Shown here: positions 25,301 to 38,318 of the stretch, piece by piece
Numbering within the stretch: the stretch's first letter is position 1
How the letters are laid out: the number at the start of each line of letters is the position of its first letter
Made by a program: the position numbers and the translations under genes
The notes under the pieces: model-generated
The model's input: only the letters and a program-made list of their open reading frames with translations
Databases searched by the model: none
Told to the model about the DNA's origin: nothing
NCBI RefSeq assembly: GCF_009389715.1
Contig: NC_052405.1
Span: 11,424,694 to 11,488,693, forward strand
Source: Phoenix dactylifera
Lineage: Eukaryota; Streptophyta; Magnoliopsida; Arecales; Arecaceae
Length of the DNA: 64,000 nt
Direction of reading: 5' to 3'

Positions 25301-28300
25301 TATAGGTGCAAGTAAGGACGTGCTCTAGGGTAAGATGGTATGTTTGCAAGGTAACCAGCAGCAAATAATCTTATTGGCCTGATCTTAACCTTCCATGCCC
25401 TCTTTTTAGTCTAGTTGAGAAACTTGAGGTCATCTTTCATTGTTTTTGGTTGACTGAGTCTTGATACCTGGCCTCTCTCAATTTTGTTTGCATATGGTTG
25501 CTTATGGGCTTCAACTACCTCTCTAATTCATAGGATGTGCTTTAGGATCATCATGGGATGATTTTGCCCTCCACTAATTAGAGATGGCTTGTTTGCTTTT
25601 GCTTATCTTTATCTTGCCTCATTGGACTTAGTAGGGTGCTCCTTTCCTGGATTTTGAATTTCCTTCCTTGCAACCTTCTCTGGGCCTGGCTAATCTATGT
25701 GATTGTTGGGTTTAGGGCTGTAAATAAAATGGCTCTGACTCTTAGAAAGCTCATTTATCAGGAATCAGCAAACTCAAGTTGCATGTCAAGGCTCAGCTTA
25801 TGTCCAAGCCATGCCTGAACAACCTCCAACCTGCAAAATTATGCAGAAGGTTGATTTGGATGAAGAATCTTGTTCAAGGGACTATTTAGTGAAGATTAGA
25901 CACTCATTATTCACCTTAGCTCAAGGCTTAGGTAGGCTTGTGCTTGAGCCAAGATGGAACACCCATTTCATACAACTGGGTCAAGCTCAAACAGCCCAAA
26001 GATCTGCTGGGTTTGGCTCATTGTAGCCCCAGTTAGTTTGACACATAAATTTATAATTTCATATGCCTCATTCGTATAATTTCATATCTCAAAGGCCTTC
26101 CTTAGACTTAAGCTTTTCCATGTTTCTTGAATCGACCATCTCTTCTGGTTCATATATCTTTTTTGATGAACTTTCTGGTTCATATATCAGTGAGCCTATA
26201 ATTTATCATGTCTTGTACTCTCAGTCTTAACCTTTACTTGGACATTCTTGCGTCATGTGCAGAGCTGAGTCACAATCAATTTGCATCTGCTAACCTGCAG
26301 ATTGTCTTAATATTGTAGTCTATCTTGGTTCATCACTTGATGGTTGCATTGCCTTTTCATTTTTTTCACGTGTCATTTCCTCATCAGATTATCTCTGCTA
26401 ACCTGAATCATCAGATTTTCTATCCGTTCTAATGTCATATGTTGCAAATCTTCTACCTGGAAATTCTTTCCTCATTACAGTGCATGATTCTTCAAATCCA
26501 TCCATGTTTGCTTCATACATATAAAGTTTCACCCAATCATTGCTTCCAGCCTGCTTCTTTCTTGTGGAATACTCTCCATGACCACCAACTACCATTTATT
26601 TTGCTGCTTTTGGTGTTTGCTGTTTCCTGACATAGTTTGGCTTTGGTTTTGCATCTGTAGCTGACTTGATGATGACAGTACTTCATTATTAACTGGTTCA
26701 TGGTGCCATTAATCTGCTTTGGTTTTGCATCTGTAGCTGACTTGATGATGACAGTACTCTCCATTATTAACTGGTTTTGCGTCGTTGCTACTCTGTAACT
26801 CGTCTGTAGCTGACTTGATGATGACAGTACTTCATTATTAACTGGTTCATGGTGCCATTATTCTGCTTTAACAATCAGGTCAACTCTTATAAACACAGCC
26901 TATCGAATTTTACTCTAATGCTTCCTGGAGGTTGGATTATGCCTTTAGCCACTTCTATTAGATTGCTTTCATTGCTACGTGCACCATGCTTTATGTATCT
27001 CTGCTCCCTTTGGTTTTTACTAAACAACAGACGTTACAGACCTGTAATTTCACCCCTTTTCACATTTGCAGTTGCACTGTTGATTCTCCCAATGCCTGCT
27101 TTCTAGTACTCACCAACAGCTATCTAGGCGGTACCTTAGCTCATTATCATGACATAAACAGTTTGGCCACCTATCATCCTTGAATCTTGGCTCTCAAATA
27201 TTGTCCTATGGGATGATCCTTCCTATGTTCCATGGTCAGTCTGTACATCTTGCTACACACTCTTTGTAAAAGATCAGTATAAGAAGATATTTGGCACAGC
27301 ATTATGAGACTGGATTTCTCCATTACTTCTTAGGTTTTATATCTTAAACCATTCTGGCATTCTTGTCCTTTAAAAATTCACTAAATGCAAAATAAACTGT
27401 TTGGGAAAATGGTGAGAAAATGCAGAAAAAGCATTGCTCTAAAGTTTTACTCGTTATGTAAGGGATGCTCTCACATACTTTACTGCTGGCTAAAAGCACG
27501 AGGTTATTTTGGTCAAAATTTCGAGGAGTAACGAGATATGTTACTTTAATCAGGCTGGCTAAGGTGTTGAAGTAGATATACCTACCTATGTTTTGCAGCG
27601 GTTCATGTTGGAAGGCACTGTGGCATGTTGATCAATTATGGTGTGTTAAATGCATTTGAACTTTACAATCATTAATATAATTTTTAAGCAGTGTTCGATG
27701 GGTACAGAATCTACAGATATGAGAATTGGATTTGGACATATCCAAGTGTTTGACTTGGTAAGAGGAAAAAGAAGAGATGGGGATACATAGGATGACATAT
27801 AAATTTAACTAAATTATATATTTGTACCTTTAAATATTATCTATTTGAATATTAAAAAGAAGATGTTAAAAAGATATTATTTGTTAAGATCTTTTAGTAT
27901 ACAAGTATCTCATTCATAGCTACCAATTAAGTATATTAGCAAAATACTATTTTGCAAAGTTGTTTCAATATCAACATGCTTAACAAATATTAAAACATAA
28001 CAGCTACTCACTCCTGATATCAAATTAGAGAATAACTCATTGTTGGAAGAGTTCAACTCAATTCATTGTTGGAAGAGTTCAACACTTTTCCAATCTTTAA
28101 AAGTGGCTATCACAGTTCTTAAGTATTCAAGTATCTGATATATCCAGCATGGATATTTGAAAATCATTGTCGTTCCTTGTCTTGATTATACAAAACATCG
28201 GTTGATTTAGTCTGTAAACAACTTTGATTACTCAGGCCCAAGTAAATTGATGAGAAAAGGTTTGATGGTTTAATGTTTTATGATCAAAATTTTATAAGGG

Positions 28301-31106
28301 TCATCACGAACTTACATGTTTGTGCACATATTTACTTATATTTGAAAATTTTGTACTAAACATATCTTCTGACACCAAAATATTGATAATAATCCAAGAC
28401 TCTTATGAATAATTGGCATATTCAAACTAGAGCTGTATGATTTACCAATTAGAAACTTAGGATGGATGATGTAAGATCTATTTAGATTGACTAAAATCAC
28501 TAAATATTTGATATCTAGCCCCAATATTTCTTTCTTTTCTTTGTAAATACATTTTTGTATGTTAGTATGTACTTGAGTGTGTTAATGTGCACATAGGTCC
28601 ATATATTTTATACATTTTAAGTCCCTTCTTCTATCTTGTAAAACAAATCTTTTCATACTTCCTCCAAATGTTCAAGGTTATAGCATCTCAGAGAAGGCTG
28701 GAAAACAAATACAAAGCTGCACAGCAACAATCTGATGATTGGTAATCTTACCTTTGAAGTGGAGTTCTACTACTATACCAGTAACCAAATATGTTGCATG
28801 CCAAAAACCTGGAAGTCTTGTTCTGGTTGCAGGTATCGTCGGGCACAGCTTGCTCTTGCGAAAGGAGATGAGGATCTTGCCCGTGAGGCTCTCAAGAGGC
28901 GTAAATCTTATGCTGTAGGTATCTCCTAGAAATTCTGGTCAGTTATAATTTTGATGTGCACCACTTTTCATTTACTAGCATTGTTATGATTAAAACTTAC
29001 AAACATGTCTCACGGAATTGGTCATATGTTTTGTTTTCTAGACTATCATGATAGCAGTAAGATGCAAGCTTCAAAAATTTTTTCATCACAATGAAGAAAT
29101 TTTTTGGATTTATAAAAGTGAAATCATGCTTTCTCGCCAATTATGGAAATATTATAGTCTGATTATGGGTTTGGCTTTTAAATTGTTTCATCACCACTAT
29201 TAAAAATCATGTTATGCTAATAAAAAGAGAGTAACAGAAGTGTTTAACGTGGTACCTTGCTGTTCTGATTGAAACTGGTCTACCTGGTTCCAGTCCTAGG
29301 TCAGACAGTTGTCTCCCAAATAGTCACATTTTTCCTCAAGCATGTCGAGATCCCTGTGGAAAAGATAAGCTTATAAGTTGATTATTACTATAATATATTA
29401 ATTTTGTTAAATCATTTTGATCACTTCTATATATTTATATTTGAATTATTGATTATTTTCTTTTAGAACTGGCTAGGCATGGTGCTTCTGCAACGACTGC
29501 TGCAAAGGCAAGTGGTTTAGGATGAAATAAGAGGGTGCCTGTGAGAATTCTTGTGTTGAATCTTAAGATATGTCAAGTTTTAAGTTTTTTGAAATTTATG
29601 AAGTGCAACTTATCCCCTTTTGGGAGATGTATTGCTATATGCCTACAGTGGCTCTATGGTTGTCAATGGCCATGCTCAACTTAGTAGCCGAAAGGTCTGC
29701 CCTGAAAAATTTCGAGTCCAGGTTCAAGACTTAGGCATATTTAATCAAGAACCTCAGGCCGGGGGGCCGGGCTTATTTTGGGCCAGCCCGGCTTATGCCT
29801 AAGATTTCAAGAATAGGTCAAATCAGCCTGGGCCCGACCCTTCTCATTGGCACCCCTAAGTGGCTTAATGACTAACCCCATAATGAGATTTTGAAGAGTA
29901 GGAATGTATGAACTATGAAGTAGCACTCACGTTTAAATCACTGATATATGGCAGCATTCTAATGCTTCTCCTTTAATCATGTAATTTTTGTAAAGTATCT
30001 TACTTGTTGCGTTGCTAAAAAATCTCAGCTTTCCCTCTTTCTCGTTATCCACGGCTCAATCTGCTGTACAGTTGTTGGATTTCCTCATTATGGTAGATTG
30101 TCAATTTGTGTTTTTGGTCGATTGTATTAGATTGCTAACACAAGGGCCAAGAACAGTAGCTCGTATCTTCTCCATCTTTGACTTGGGGAATACATCATTT
30201 TCTTACATGCCAGCGTATGTACAAGCACATGTATGAATATGTTTGCATGTTTGCATGTGTTTGACTCCACTGTGCATGTATAAAGGTAGGCTGCAAGCCT
30301 CAATTGGTTTAACTATAAAAAGGAACACTGACATATTGTTTTGTAGAAAAGTATGTTATGAGTAGGGGTTAAGGTATACACAACTCTTTTTAAACTAACA
30401 TCCATCTGATGGCATTGATTTTAGAGACTTTGATCTTCAAGTATGCCGAGGAAGGTTTGTATACGATAGAATATGTATATGCATGTGCTTATGTTTTATT
30501 TTAATGGAGTAATATAATAATGCACAAAGTTAGTTATTCTATAAATGGTTTTCTGATATTCATGTGTGGCAGTTTGAGGGTCTGATTGTTTTTATTCATT
30601 CTTTTCAGGATAATGCAAGCTCTTTAAAAGCTCAGCTTGATCAACAGAAGAGTGTGGTTGACAATCTTGTATCCAATACTCGGGTGAGTACGGTATCCAT
30701 TACATAATTCTGTTACTCGTAAACCTGTGTTGCCACCTCTCCACCAGCCTTCCACCCCCTGCCGCCACCCTGGCCCTGAAACTTATTTATCCTTGCTTTC
30801 ATATGATGTTGTTGAATTTAATATTTGGAATCTTAGATGGATTAAATTTAATCTTTAACAAGTATGACCTAGAGTATTTTCTGTAACCTTCTTATTTAGC
30901 AGGAGTTATGTATTTCATGCATAGCCTTTTCAGTTCCCCGTTATCCTTTTTGGTAGGCCTCAGTTTTCCTATGGCATTATCCACTGCTAAGCTGAAGGAT
31001 ATATCTCATTGAAACATTCGGACATGCTCCACCTTACTTTATTTGCAAATCTGTACCACTGGGGATCAAAGGCAACATCAGAGAGAATCTCCACCCCCCG
31101 CAGCCA

Positions 31107-31146
<40 letters not shown>

Positions 31147-34100
31147 CATGTGATTAGGATGCCCTTGAACCAGTTGCATCATACTCCTATTGACATGTGG
31201 TGAATGTGCAATCTAATGGAACACTACAAAAAGATTGCCTCTTTTACTCTTATTTTTGCATCATTTTTACAATTTATGGTTGAGTGGTCTATTCAGAAAC
31301 TTGAATGCTATAGTTTATTTAATGGAAGCAGCTAATCTTGAATGTTTCCATGAGGGGAAAGAGTAAAACAAGGATAAATATTCCTATATTTGACATTCTG
31401 ATGAGTATTTAAGGTCTGCATGTATGAGATGATTTGGCTAAGAACTATAGTTATTGCTTCCTAGAGCTAAATCTGTGTGGGGGAATTTGAGGAAACTTTG
31501 TGATGGGGTTATATTGGTGGTATGCATCAATTAAACTTAACTAATCGAACTGTCTCTACCCTTTCTGATTACATTGTCTTCTAGTTTATCTCCTGGTTAA
31601 TATCCTCTTATTAGGTGCACAAAGTTTCTAGTTTATCTCCTGGTTAACTTTAGAATATGAATTTTGATACCACTTATTTCAGATATCCCACCATCTATAC
31701 AATACATTAAAGGATAGTCCAGTGCTCTCCCAGGCCGCCAAGTGTCATCCATTGGTGCAGCCGCCATGTGTCAACAATTAGTTATCCATGATAATGAAGT
31801 CCAGCACAGATTGCTTTTTCTTCTTCTTCTTCTTGGAAGATCAACACAGATGGCAAAAAGATGTAGCAATTTCAAGATCATTACATGCATGTGTGCTGTG
31901 TGCCAATATTATGCTAGGTCTTCATCTATAAGCCCAAGAAGGTTGTCTAGGGCTGTAGTTATTAGTATTTTTGATATTAGAGAATTTTAAATGCTTGAAT
32001 TGTATAAGTTGTCACCTGCAATGTGTCATATAAATTTTTGACGAGGACTACAAGAAATTTGTTTCATGAAAATTCAATTGTTTTGATTACTGTTTTCAGT
32101 TCTGTATCTCTAATATCTGGTTTTGGGCCATGCATTATATTGATGATTATCTGATTTTAATTACTCTGATACTGTTTTGTGTAGCTTTTAGAGAGCAAGA
32201 TGCAGGAGGCCAGGTCAAAGAAAGATACTTTGAAGGCTCGTGCACAGTCAGCAAAGTCTGTTCTCTATTCTGGTCGTGTTGGTAGTATTTAATTTATTTA
32301 TTTCTAATTTGGTATGATACTTAAAAATTCATCTTTTGCCTTAGGACTGCAACAAAAGTGAGTGAAATGTTAGGAAATGTCAATACAAGTAGTGCTCTTT
32401 CAGCATTTGAAAAGATGGAGGACAAAGGTAAGCTCTTTGATCTTTTAGTAGAATTCTTATGGTAAATTATTTAACACTCTTCATCTGCGGGAAAATGATT
32501 TTTAAAGTCAAAACTCCAGCTACAGCTGAATCTAATCAATTAGTCGATACATTAAGCAAGAATCTTGCAGATTTGCAATCATAGTGGATGTTTGAACCTG
32601 AGTGGAAGGTAAACTATGTTTACCATGGCTCATTAGGTTGACAAAAACCATGCAAATCTGATATGGGGGTTGAAACCCACCTTACCTGTCAAATCGAGGT
32701 TTCTGAGTTTCATACCATCAAGGTAAGAGATTAGGCTTTTTAAAAGCTGAAAGTACTCCATGTTCTTTCTTTGCATGGTTATTTGGCCTCATCGACAGTG
32801 CCTTTCATACTTTTTCTGATTAATAAATATGCCTGGGGAAAGCAGCCTATATTTTGGTTGATACTGATATATTTTTCCATCAAAAGTTAAGAATTTGTAC
32901 CACTGATTGTCATAATAAGGTCATGTAGCTTGAGTTAAGGTAAAGGCCACACCCATGTTCTCAGGAATATAATCCTATATGCTAGAAGGTTGGTTATTTA
33001 TACTGGCTTGAGTGTTCCTCCAGATCTCCCCTTCCCATTCGAGGTGTTATGTTTGCTGTATTGCTAAAATTGAGACTGCCAAATTTCCTTGGGTTATTGA
33101 AAAGTGGAAGGGGTACAGAGGGATAATCTAGGATCTCAAGGCATGTCTTTTAAGTAGCGGCGTTCAGGGAGGGCCTGGAGCTTCCTCATATATGATCAGT
33201 GTAGGGAGGTTTGGAGTGTGCTTGGAGAAAATTATCTGACCTTTACTTTTGACAGTTATGGCTATGGAGTCCCAAGCAGAGGCTGTTGGCCAATTAACCA
33301 GTGATGATCTAGAAGGAAAGGTAGTTTTTTTTCTTTTCCCTGGGTACAAGTCTTGGTTAAGCCAGCTCAAAGTTATTTATATCTCTAACACACCCTTTTC
33401 TTGTTTGTAGTTTGCATTGCTTGAGAACTCGTCAGTGGATGATGATCTTGCAAACTTAAAAAGGGAACTATCAGGGAGCTCACCGGTAAATTTTCCTTAT
33501 CTTGGATCATGTTATGCTGAAGTATTTTTTAAAGATTTTTTTGTAAGTAAAACATACTGTTCTTGGTCTCAAAAAACTACTAGATTGCAAGGTTGCACTC
33601 TTTCTATTACAGTGTTAGTCTTGTTGCTAGATTTTCTTTTTAAATATCCCTTGCAAATTGTGAGCAATTGTTAATATTATTTATAGCATGCTAGTAATTG
33701 TGCACGCGCAATACATGTTTAAGGTAAGAGATAAGAAAGAGCAAGTGATTGAGTCCAACCAGTTTAGGAGACAATTCAAGAATCCGATTGATTTAAGAGT
33801 TGAAGGAATTAAGGAAATAAATCGAATCCAGTTAGTTTGGAAGTTTTATGTAACAGGTTCAATCTGATCCGGAAAGTGGAAAGAGCGTATGTGGTAGTTA
33901 ATTATGCCAAAGCTAATGAGTTATTTAATGTATTTTTAAGATAAATAGAAGGGGTATTATGGGTATAAAAATTGATAGATGGAATCAAGAGGGAAGATTG
34001 CTTGATTTCAAAACTGACATTGTTTATATATAGTATACATCTTGAATGCCTTGCTGTAACTATTACACGCTTAGGGCTTCTTTGGATCGTTTGTATTTCT

Positions 34101-35540
34101 TATTTTTTGCTTTTAAAAACAAAATCATAGGAATCAAGGCAAAAACATGTTTGGCACTATTATTTTTATTTTCAATTTTTAGAAAATATTTTTATTATTT
34201 CTAGAAAAATGAAAGTCGAAAAATATAACTTTCACTATTTTGAAAAACAAGAAACTTATATCTTTTACTGCCACCATCAAAACCATCTCCACCATCGCAG
34301 CCATCACCGCCACCATTGCCGCCACTACCATCTTCACCTCCACCATCATTGTTACCACCCTCATCTTTTCCGCTAACACCCTTGCCACTGCCGCCACTAT
34401 CATCTCCACCACTGTCACTGACGCTACCGTCGACACTGCTACAAACGCTGCCACCGCCACCTCCACTACTTTTGCCACATTGATGTTGTTATCAAAGCTG
34501 CTGTTGCAACACCACCACGATCATTGCCACTCCCACTATATTGTTGGTTCCCCCACCACTGTTGTAGCTGTCGCCACCAAATCATTGGGATTGTTGTTGC
34601 TGCCGCCACCACTTCGAACACCTCAACCATCGTCATCAAATTTATGTTTTTAAAGTAATTGATTATATCAAATATATTTATATTTTTAAAAATTTAGAAG
34701 TAAAATAGGAACAAAATTTCTATTTTTCTATTTTCGATTAGAAAAGCGAAAGTGATATCTAACTGCATCGTAATTTCATAATCTAAATTCTGACATGAGT
34801 AAGTTGGGATTAATTTCTACAATTATTCATGTTAAACTTGTCATGCTCCCGTGCATCCACAATATGAAAAAGTGGATTTTAGAAAAATAAGGAATTCCTG
34901 TATTTCACCATTTGTTTTTGCCTATGTGTACAAGACCATCTAATAACCTCCAGCTTGTAAGGCAGTCACAAACAAATATTTTTTAATTTTATCATCATTG
35001 TGTTTCCCAAATTGCATCTGGCATTGAGATTTTTTGCCATTTTATTGTGAGTATGCCTGTGACCCTGAGCAGTGAGCAGTTGATGATTTAATAGACACCA
35101 ACTAAATCATGTGCTACTTTTGTTCCGTCAAATTAAAAAGCTGCAATTATTTATTTTCATTATTTCTGGTGCACTGTTGTATTCCCTTTTTAATCTTGGA
35201 GCTTTTCTTCATAACCAAGTGAGTGGCATTACTACCATCTGTTTACATGATTCAGCGGGTTCCCACCTTTTTGGTATATATCAAAACTTTTTTTTTCCCA
35301 TTTGACATTATATGACACATGTAACATTTTTCCCTTGCAAGTGTTTCAGTTTGGTGTTCTCAAACCATGAGTCATGCAAAGCTGCTTTCTTCCTTAATAT
35401 GTATTTTAATTTTTTGTTTGTAGAAAGGGGAGCTCCCTTCTGGTAGAACTGTTAGCAGCTCAAGCACGGGATTGCCTTTCAAAGACATGGAAATTGAGAA
35501 GGAACTTAATGAGTTAAGAAGACAGGCCAAGGAGTACTAA
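22386..35540 (+). CDS. VIPP1: VIPP1/IM30, chloroplast PspA-family membrane-remodelling protein
   Basis: Eleven exons: 22386-22509, 23538-23656, 23769-23879, 28677-28741, 28833-28914, 30609-30683, 32185-32255, 32345-32427, 33256-33320, 33411-33485 and 35424-35540 (stop TAA). All have GT-AG borders and join in frame to 328 residues. Residues 1 to about 65 form a plastid transit peptide. The PspA/IM30 core starts at [20 protein letters not shown] (residues 70-89), the amphipathic helix that binds membranes. The coiled-coil hairpin follows ([54 protein letters not shown]). The plant C-terminal tail [20 protein letters not shown] separates VIPP1 from bacterial PspA. VIPP1 assembles into rings and rods on the inner envelope and thylakoids and is needed for thylakoid formation. 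Intron 3 is 4.8 kb; introns hold several repeats. The gene is divergent from TIC20-II, 290 bp away. Confidence 0.97.
25712..26030. mobile_element. hAT-like MITE in VIPP1 intron 3
   Basis: The ends are 'tagggctgtaaataaa' and 'ggctcattgtagccccag'. The reverse complement of the right end (ggggctacaatgagcc) mirrors the left end. The ends match the common plant hAT MITE type (TAGGG-TGTAAA...). The block is about 320 bp, and the weak ORF inside is not a gene. Confidence 0.5.
26640..26870. repeat. Three-copy tandem repeat, about 80 bp unit, VIPP1 intron 3
   Basis: The phrase 'ctgtagctgacttgatgatg' followed by 'acagtact' and 'cattattaactggtt' occurs three times, near 26655, 26732 and 26805. Copies are nearly identical, with small indels between units. 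It is intronic and non-coding. Confidence 0.85.
29640..29868. repeat. Probable hAT-like repeat in VIPP1 intron 5
   Basis: A GC-rich patch (ccgggcttattttgggccag) ends in 'ggcacccctaag', the usual terminus of plant hAT MITEs when read from the other strand. The left boundary is uncertain. Confidence 0.35.
31106..31144. repeat. C-run plus (CT)n microsatellite
   Basis: About ten C residues are followed by roughly fourteen CT units in VIPP1 intron 6. The strand is pyrimidine-only for about 40 bases. Confidence 0.9.
34262..34610. repeat. Degenerate CCA/CCG-type trinucleotide block in VIPP1 intron 10
   Basis: About 350 bp of imperfect trinucleotides (ccaccatc, gccgccac, tcaccgcc) stand out from AT-rich flanks. 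The flanks (gcttctttggatcg... and cttttaaaaaca / tgtttttaaag) look like arms of a larger inverted repeat, so the block may have been carried in by a MITE. The Thr/Ala-rich ORF across it is a by-product of the triplet pattern. Confidence 0.6.
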
Positions 35541-35779
35541 TGTTATCTTTTTTTTCTGTGTCTGGGAAGCTTAGCTTTAGTGCTCTTTAATTAATCAAAC
35601 TCATCATCAAGGAACCTGTTGTTGCTCCATTGAAGTTGAGAAGTGAAAGATCGCAATATCTGTTGGTTGCCAAAATTGTGGATAACTTGGTTTTCTATGC
35701 CCATAGCTAAATGACTGTACATAGAACCTATTTATATATATTCTTCTATGCTTGATATTCCGTATTCCATCATTCAAAA

Positions 35780-36225
35780 ATATCCAGGCTCAAAATTCGA
35801 CTTGAGATCGATCAAACTTTTATATTAAAATTCGAACTCAAATCAATTAAAAAAATACAATATTGAAGACCGACTCGACGACGAATATCAATCAAGCCAT
35901 ACTTTAGCTCGAGTTCGAATTTGAATTTAAGCCTCGGTCATAATTAAAAATATGATTGAAACAAAACATACAAACAAAAAGTAGCCTATATATTATATTT
36001 TAAAATATTAAATTAATAATATATATTTTAAGTAAAATATAATATTATCAAAAATATATCTACTCAGGCTTTCAAAGTAAGTATTTTGCTACTCGATTTG
36101 GGTTCGAAAAATTGTTCGGGCTACTTGGGTTCGACTCGAGTTCGGTAATAGTCGAGTTGAGCTTAGATCCGAGTCAAGTATAAATTCGAGTCAAGCTCAA
36201 GCAACTCGTGAGTTGCTAAGCTTTT
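35780..36225. repeat. Dispersed repeat rich in TCGAGTTCGA words, downstream of VIPP1
   Basis: The block has repeated 'ctcgagttcgaatttg', 'actcgagttcgg' and 'gagtcaagctcaagcaactc' phrases in both orientations around an AT-rich centre. This is typical of non-autonomous hAT-related repeats in plants. It begins about 240 bp after the VIPP1 stop codon. Exact ends were not defined. Confidence 0.4.
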
Positions 36226-38150
36226 CACCTACGCAAACCTTTCCTATGTATAAACCTGAGACACAAATTGGGTCCGGATGAGCAGGAGGACAGCAGCAGT
36301 CAGATACAACCTCATTCCAAAACAAGCATTTGCTGTGCCAGTGAGAACTGGTAAGACTGCATGGTCATCTGCCACGAATCATATCAACTAATTGGCTGGT
36401 CGGCAGGTCAAAGATCATGTGTCCATGCTAGCTGAAAATGATCTGACTATCTCACTGCAACCATGTTTGTATTGCATCTTAACTTCTCTTTAAATGGAAC
36501 TCATTTCCATCCAATTTCTTGAAGTATTGCATGTCTCTAATGACACTTCGGAGCATAAGTGATCTAGCTTTCCATCTAATGGACTCCCCTTGAGACATGC
36601 CATTGATCACACCAACCTTCTCAGCATTTCAGTTTTGCATTGTTTTTCTTTAGCCCTTGCTTAAATTTCTAAACATGCGTTAACTTTGATCTCATGGTAT
36701 CCTTTTCGTTCTATAGGTTACTAAAATAACTTAAAATTTAAACAAGCTGGTGAACTTTGTTTTTGGTTCAATTATGAGCACGTATAAGCAATCAGCAACC
36801 TTTTATCACGGCATGAAAAGTGTTGGTTTGTGACCTTGGAGCTTGCTTATCCTTGTCGCAAAGCTAATCCCGGAATCCGAGCCTTTAGACTAATAGATTC
36901 GATATGTTGCAGAGAAAAAACCCTAGTGTGGACAACCATGACTTCAGAAAGGCATTGTAGTCACCCCAAAATTTAGTCCAGTCTCACACGGTCCAAAGAC
37001 CTACGAGGGCCACGGTCATTTTAAAGTGTCAGCTTTTGAGCTTGGAATAGACTAAGTATATCCTTTCTGATTCCTTGATCTGAAACAGTCTTCACTGTTG
37101 CAATTTAATTTGGGTTGCACCAAGGGAATTTTACCAGAAGAGTTTATTTTTATGAAAATTATCTGCTTTTATTTTTTTCCCCCACCATTTCCACTTTAAT
37201 ACATCATTATGTCCCTGCTCGCCATGATTACAGTAAATATATCGACCTATATAGTACTATAGAAAAAAATAGTTTTTTCGGTCTGTGATGTGTCGAGTTA
37301 GAAAAAAGCGTCAGCAATTTAGTCACCGCGCTAGTGTCATTAGAAGTTAAACTAAAATGACGTTTATAAGCATCATCGAAAACCAAGGATAAACAGCCAG
37401 TTCTAATTTGTAAATGTGTTTATGTGCATTTGAGGGTTCTAATTGCATCATTTAAGGGTTGGGAATTGGGATAATAAAATCCAAGCTATAAGATTTCTGA
37501 AGAAATAAAATACATTATTACAAAAAAATAAATAAAGCAAACTTTTCCTGTAATGCCCATGACATTGATCTATCATCAAAATAGATTTTCGCATGCTGTC
37601 CTCTAAATACCACCTATTTACTGTACAAACCCCACAATGGAGATCCATGCAAGAATTTTGAGACAAATATGTAATTCATAACGTGCCATCGAATTTGATC
37701 CACAAACTAACTGCAGTTTTGAGTAGTATTAGCAGTTTGCTTGAATCCAGTTGGATCCGATGCAAATGATTATGAGATTTTTCTATTCTTTTCATAGAAT
37801 GGCTCTGAGATCTGTGAACTAAGACCTCAAGATCCGCGCCAATGCTTCCATCCAAACGACAAGTATGCTAACGAAATCTTGAGACTGTTTGCATGGTGTT
37901 TACGTTAGTAGAAATTGGACATTAATTCTTTGGTCACAACAACCAATGCCAATTAAGCTATGTCCAAGAAAAATAGCATTCCACTTAGGACAAAGCATGC
38001 AGGACCATCACTCACATGCATTGCCATCAAAATATTATTTCACCATAGCTTATATAAAAACCAAACTAGTCCTTAATTATCGTGCTAACTCCCATGCATC
38101 AAAAGACGAGCCATCTCCTTTTCCACCGGCACGACGAATTCCACCAACTC
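36226..38150. other. Intergenic stretch between VIPP1 and the PIP-like gene
   Basis: No gene or clear repeat was recognised. It is AT-rich, and its ORFs are short with no family likeness. The far upstream promoter of the peptide gene probably lies at its right end. Confidence 0.45.
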
Positions 38151-38152
38151 TT

Positions 38153-38225
38153 AGTCAACACGGAACCCTTCGAACACATGCACGCAGGACCAACTAAAAC
38201 ACGCCAAGAGACCCTTATAAATATA
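38153..38225 (+). promoter_or_regulatory. Core promoter of the PIP-like peptide gene
   Basis: A TATA box (tataaatata, 38216-38225) lies about 95 bp upstream of the start codon. A reverse-strand W-box core (agtcaa, 38153-38158, TTGACT on the other strand) lies about 60 bp further up. W-boxes bind WRKY factors and fit pathogen-responsive control; that response is inferred. Confidence 0.55.
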
Positions 38226-38318
38226 ACCTCATTTGAAGGCATCCCACCACCAGTCCAAGTTCCTTCCGAGTCCCAAAGCTCAGCACCACCAAGTTCACCA
38301 ACCCCGTCCAAGTAACAA

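Noticed and set aside
24802-25328. ORFs on both strands in VIPP1 intron 3
   Set aside because: Looked for LINE or gene likeness and found none firm enough to name.
29467-29514. Exon-like stretch after a TTTTAG acceptor in VIPP1 intron 5
   Set aside because: It lacks a normal GT donor, and VIPP1 reads correctly without it (KRRKSYA joined to [10 protein letters not shown]).
34179-34653. Thr/Ala/Ser-rich and Val/Ala/Met-rich ORFs
   Set aside because: They are translations of a degenerate trinucleotide repeat inside a VIPP1 intron.
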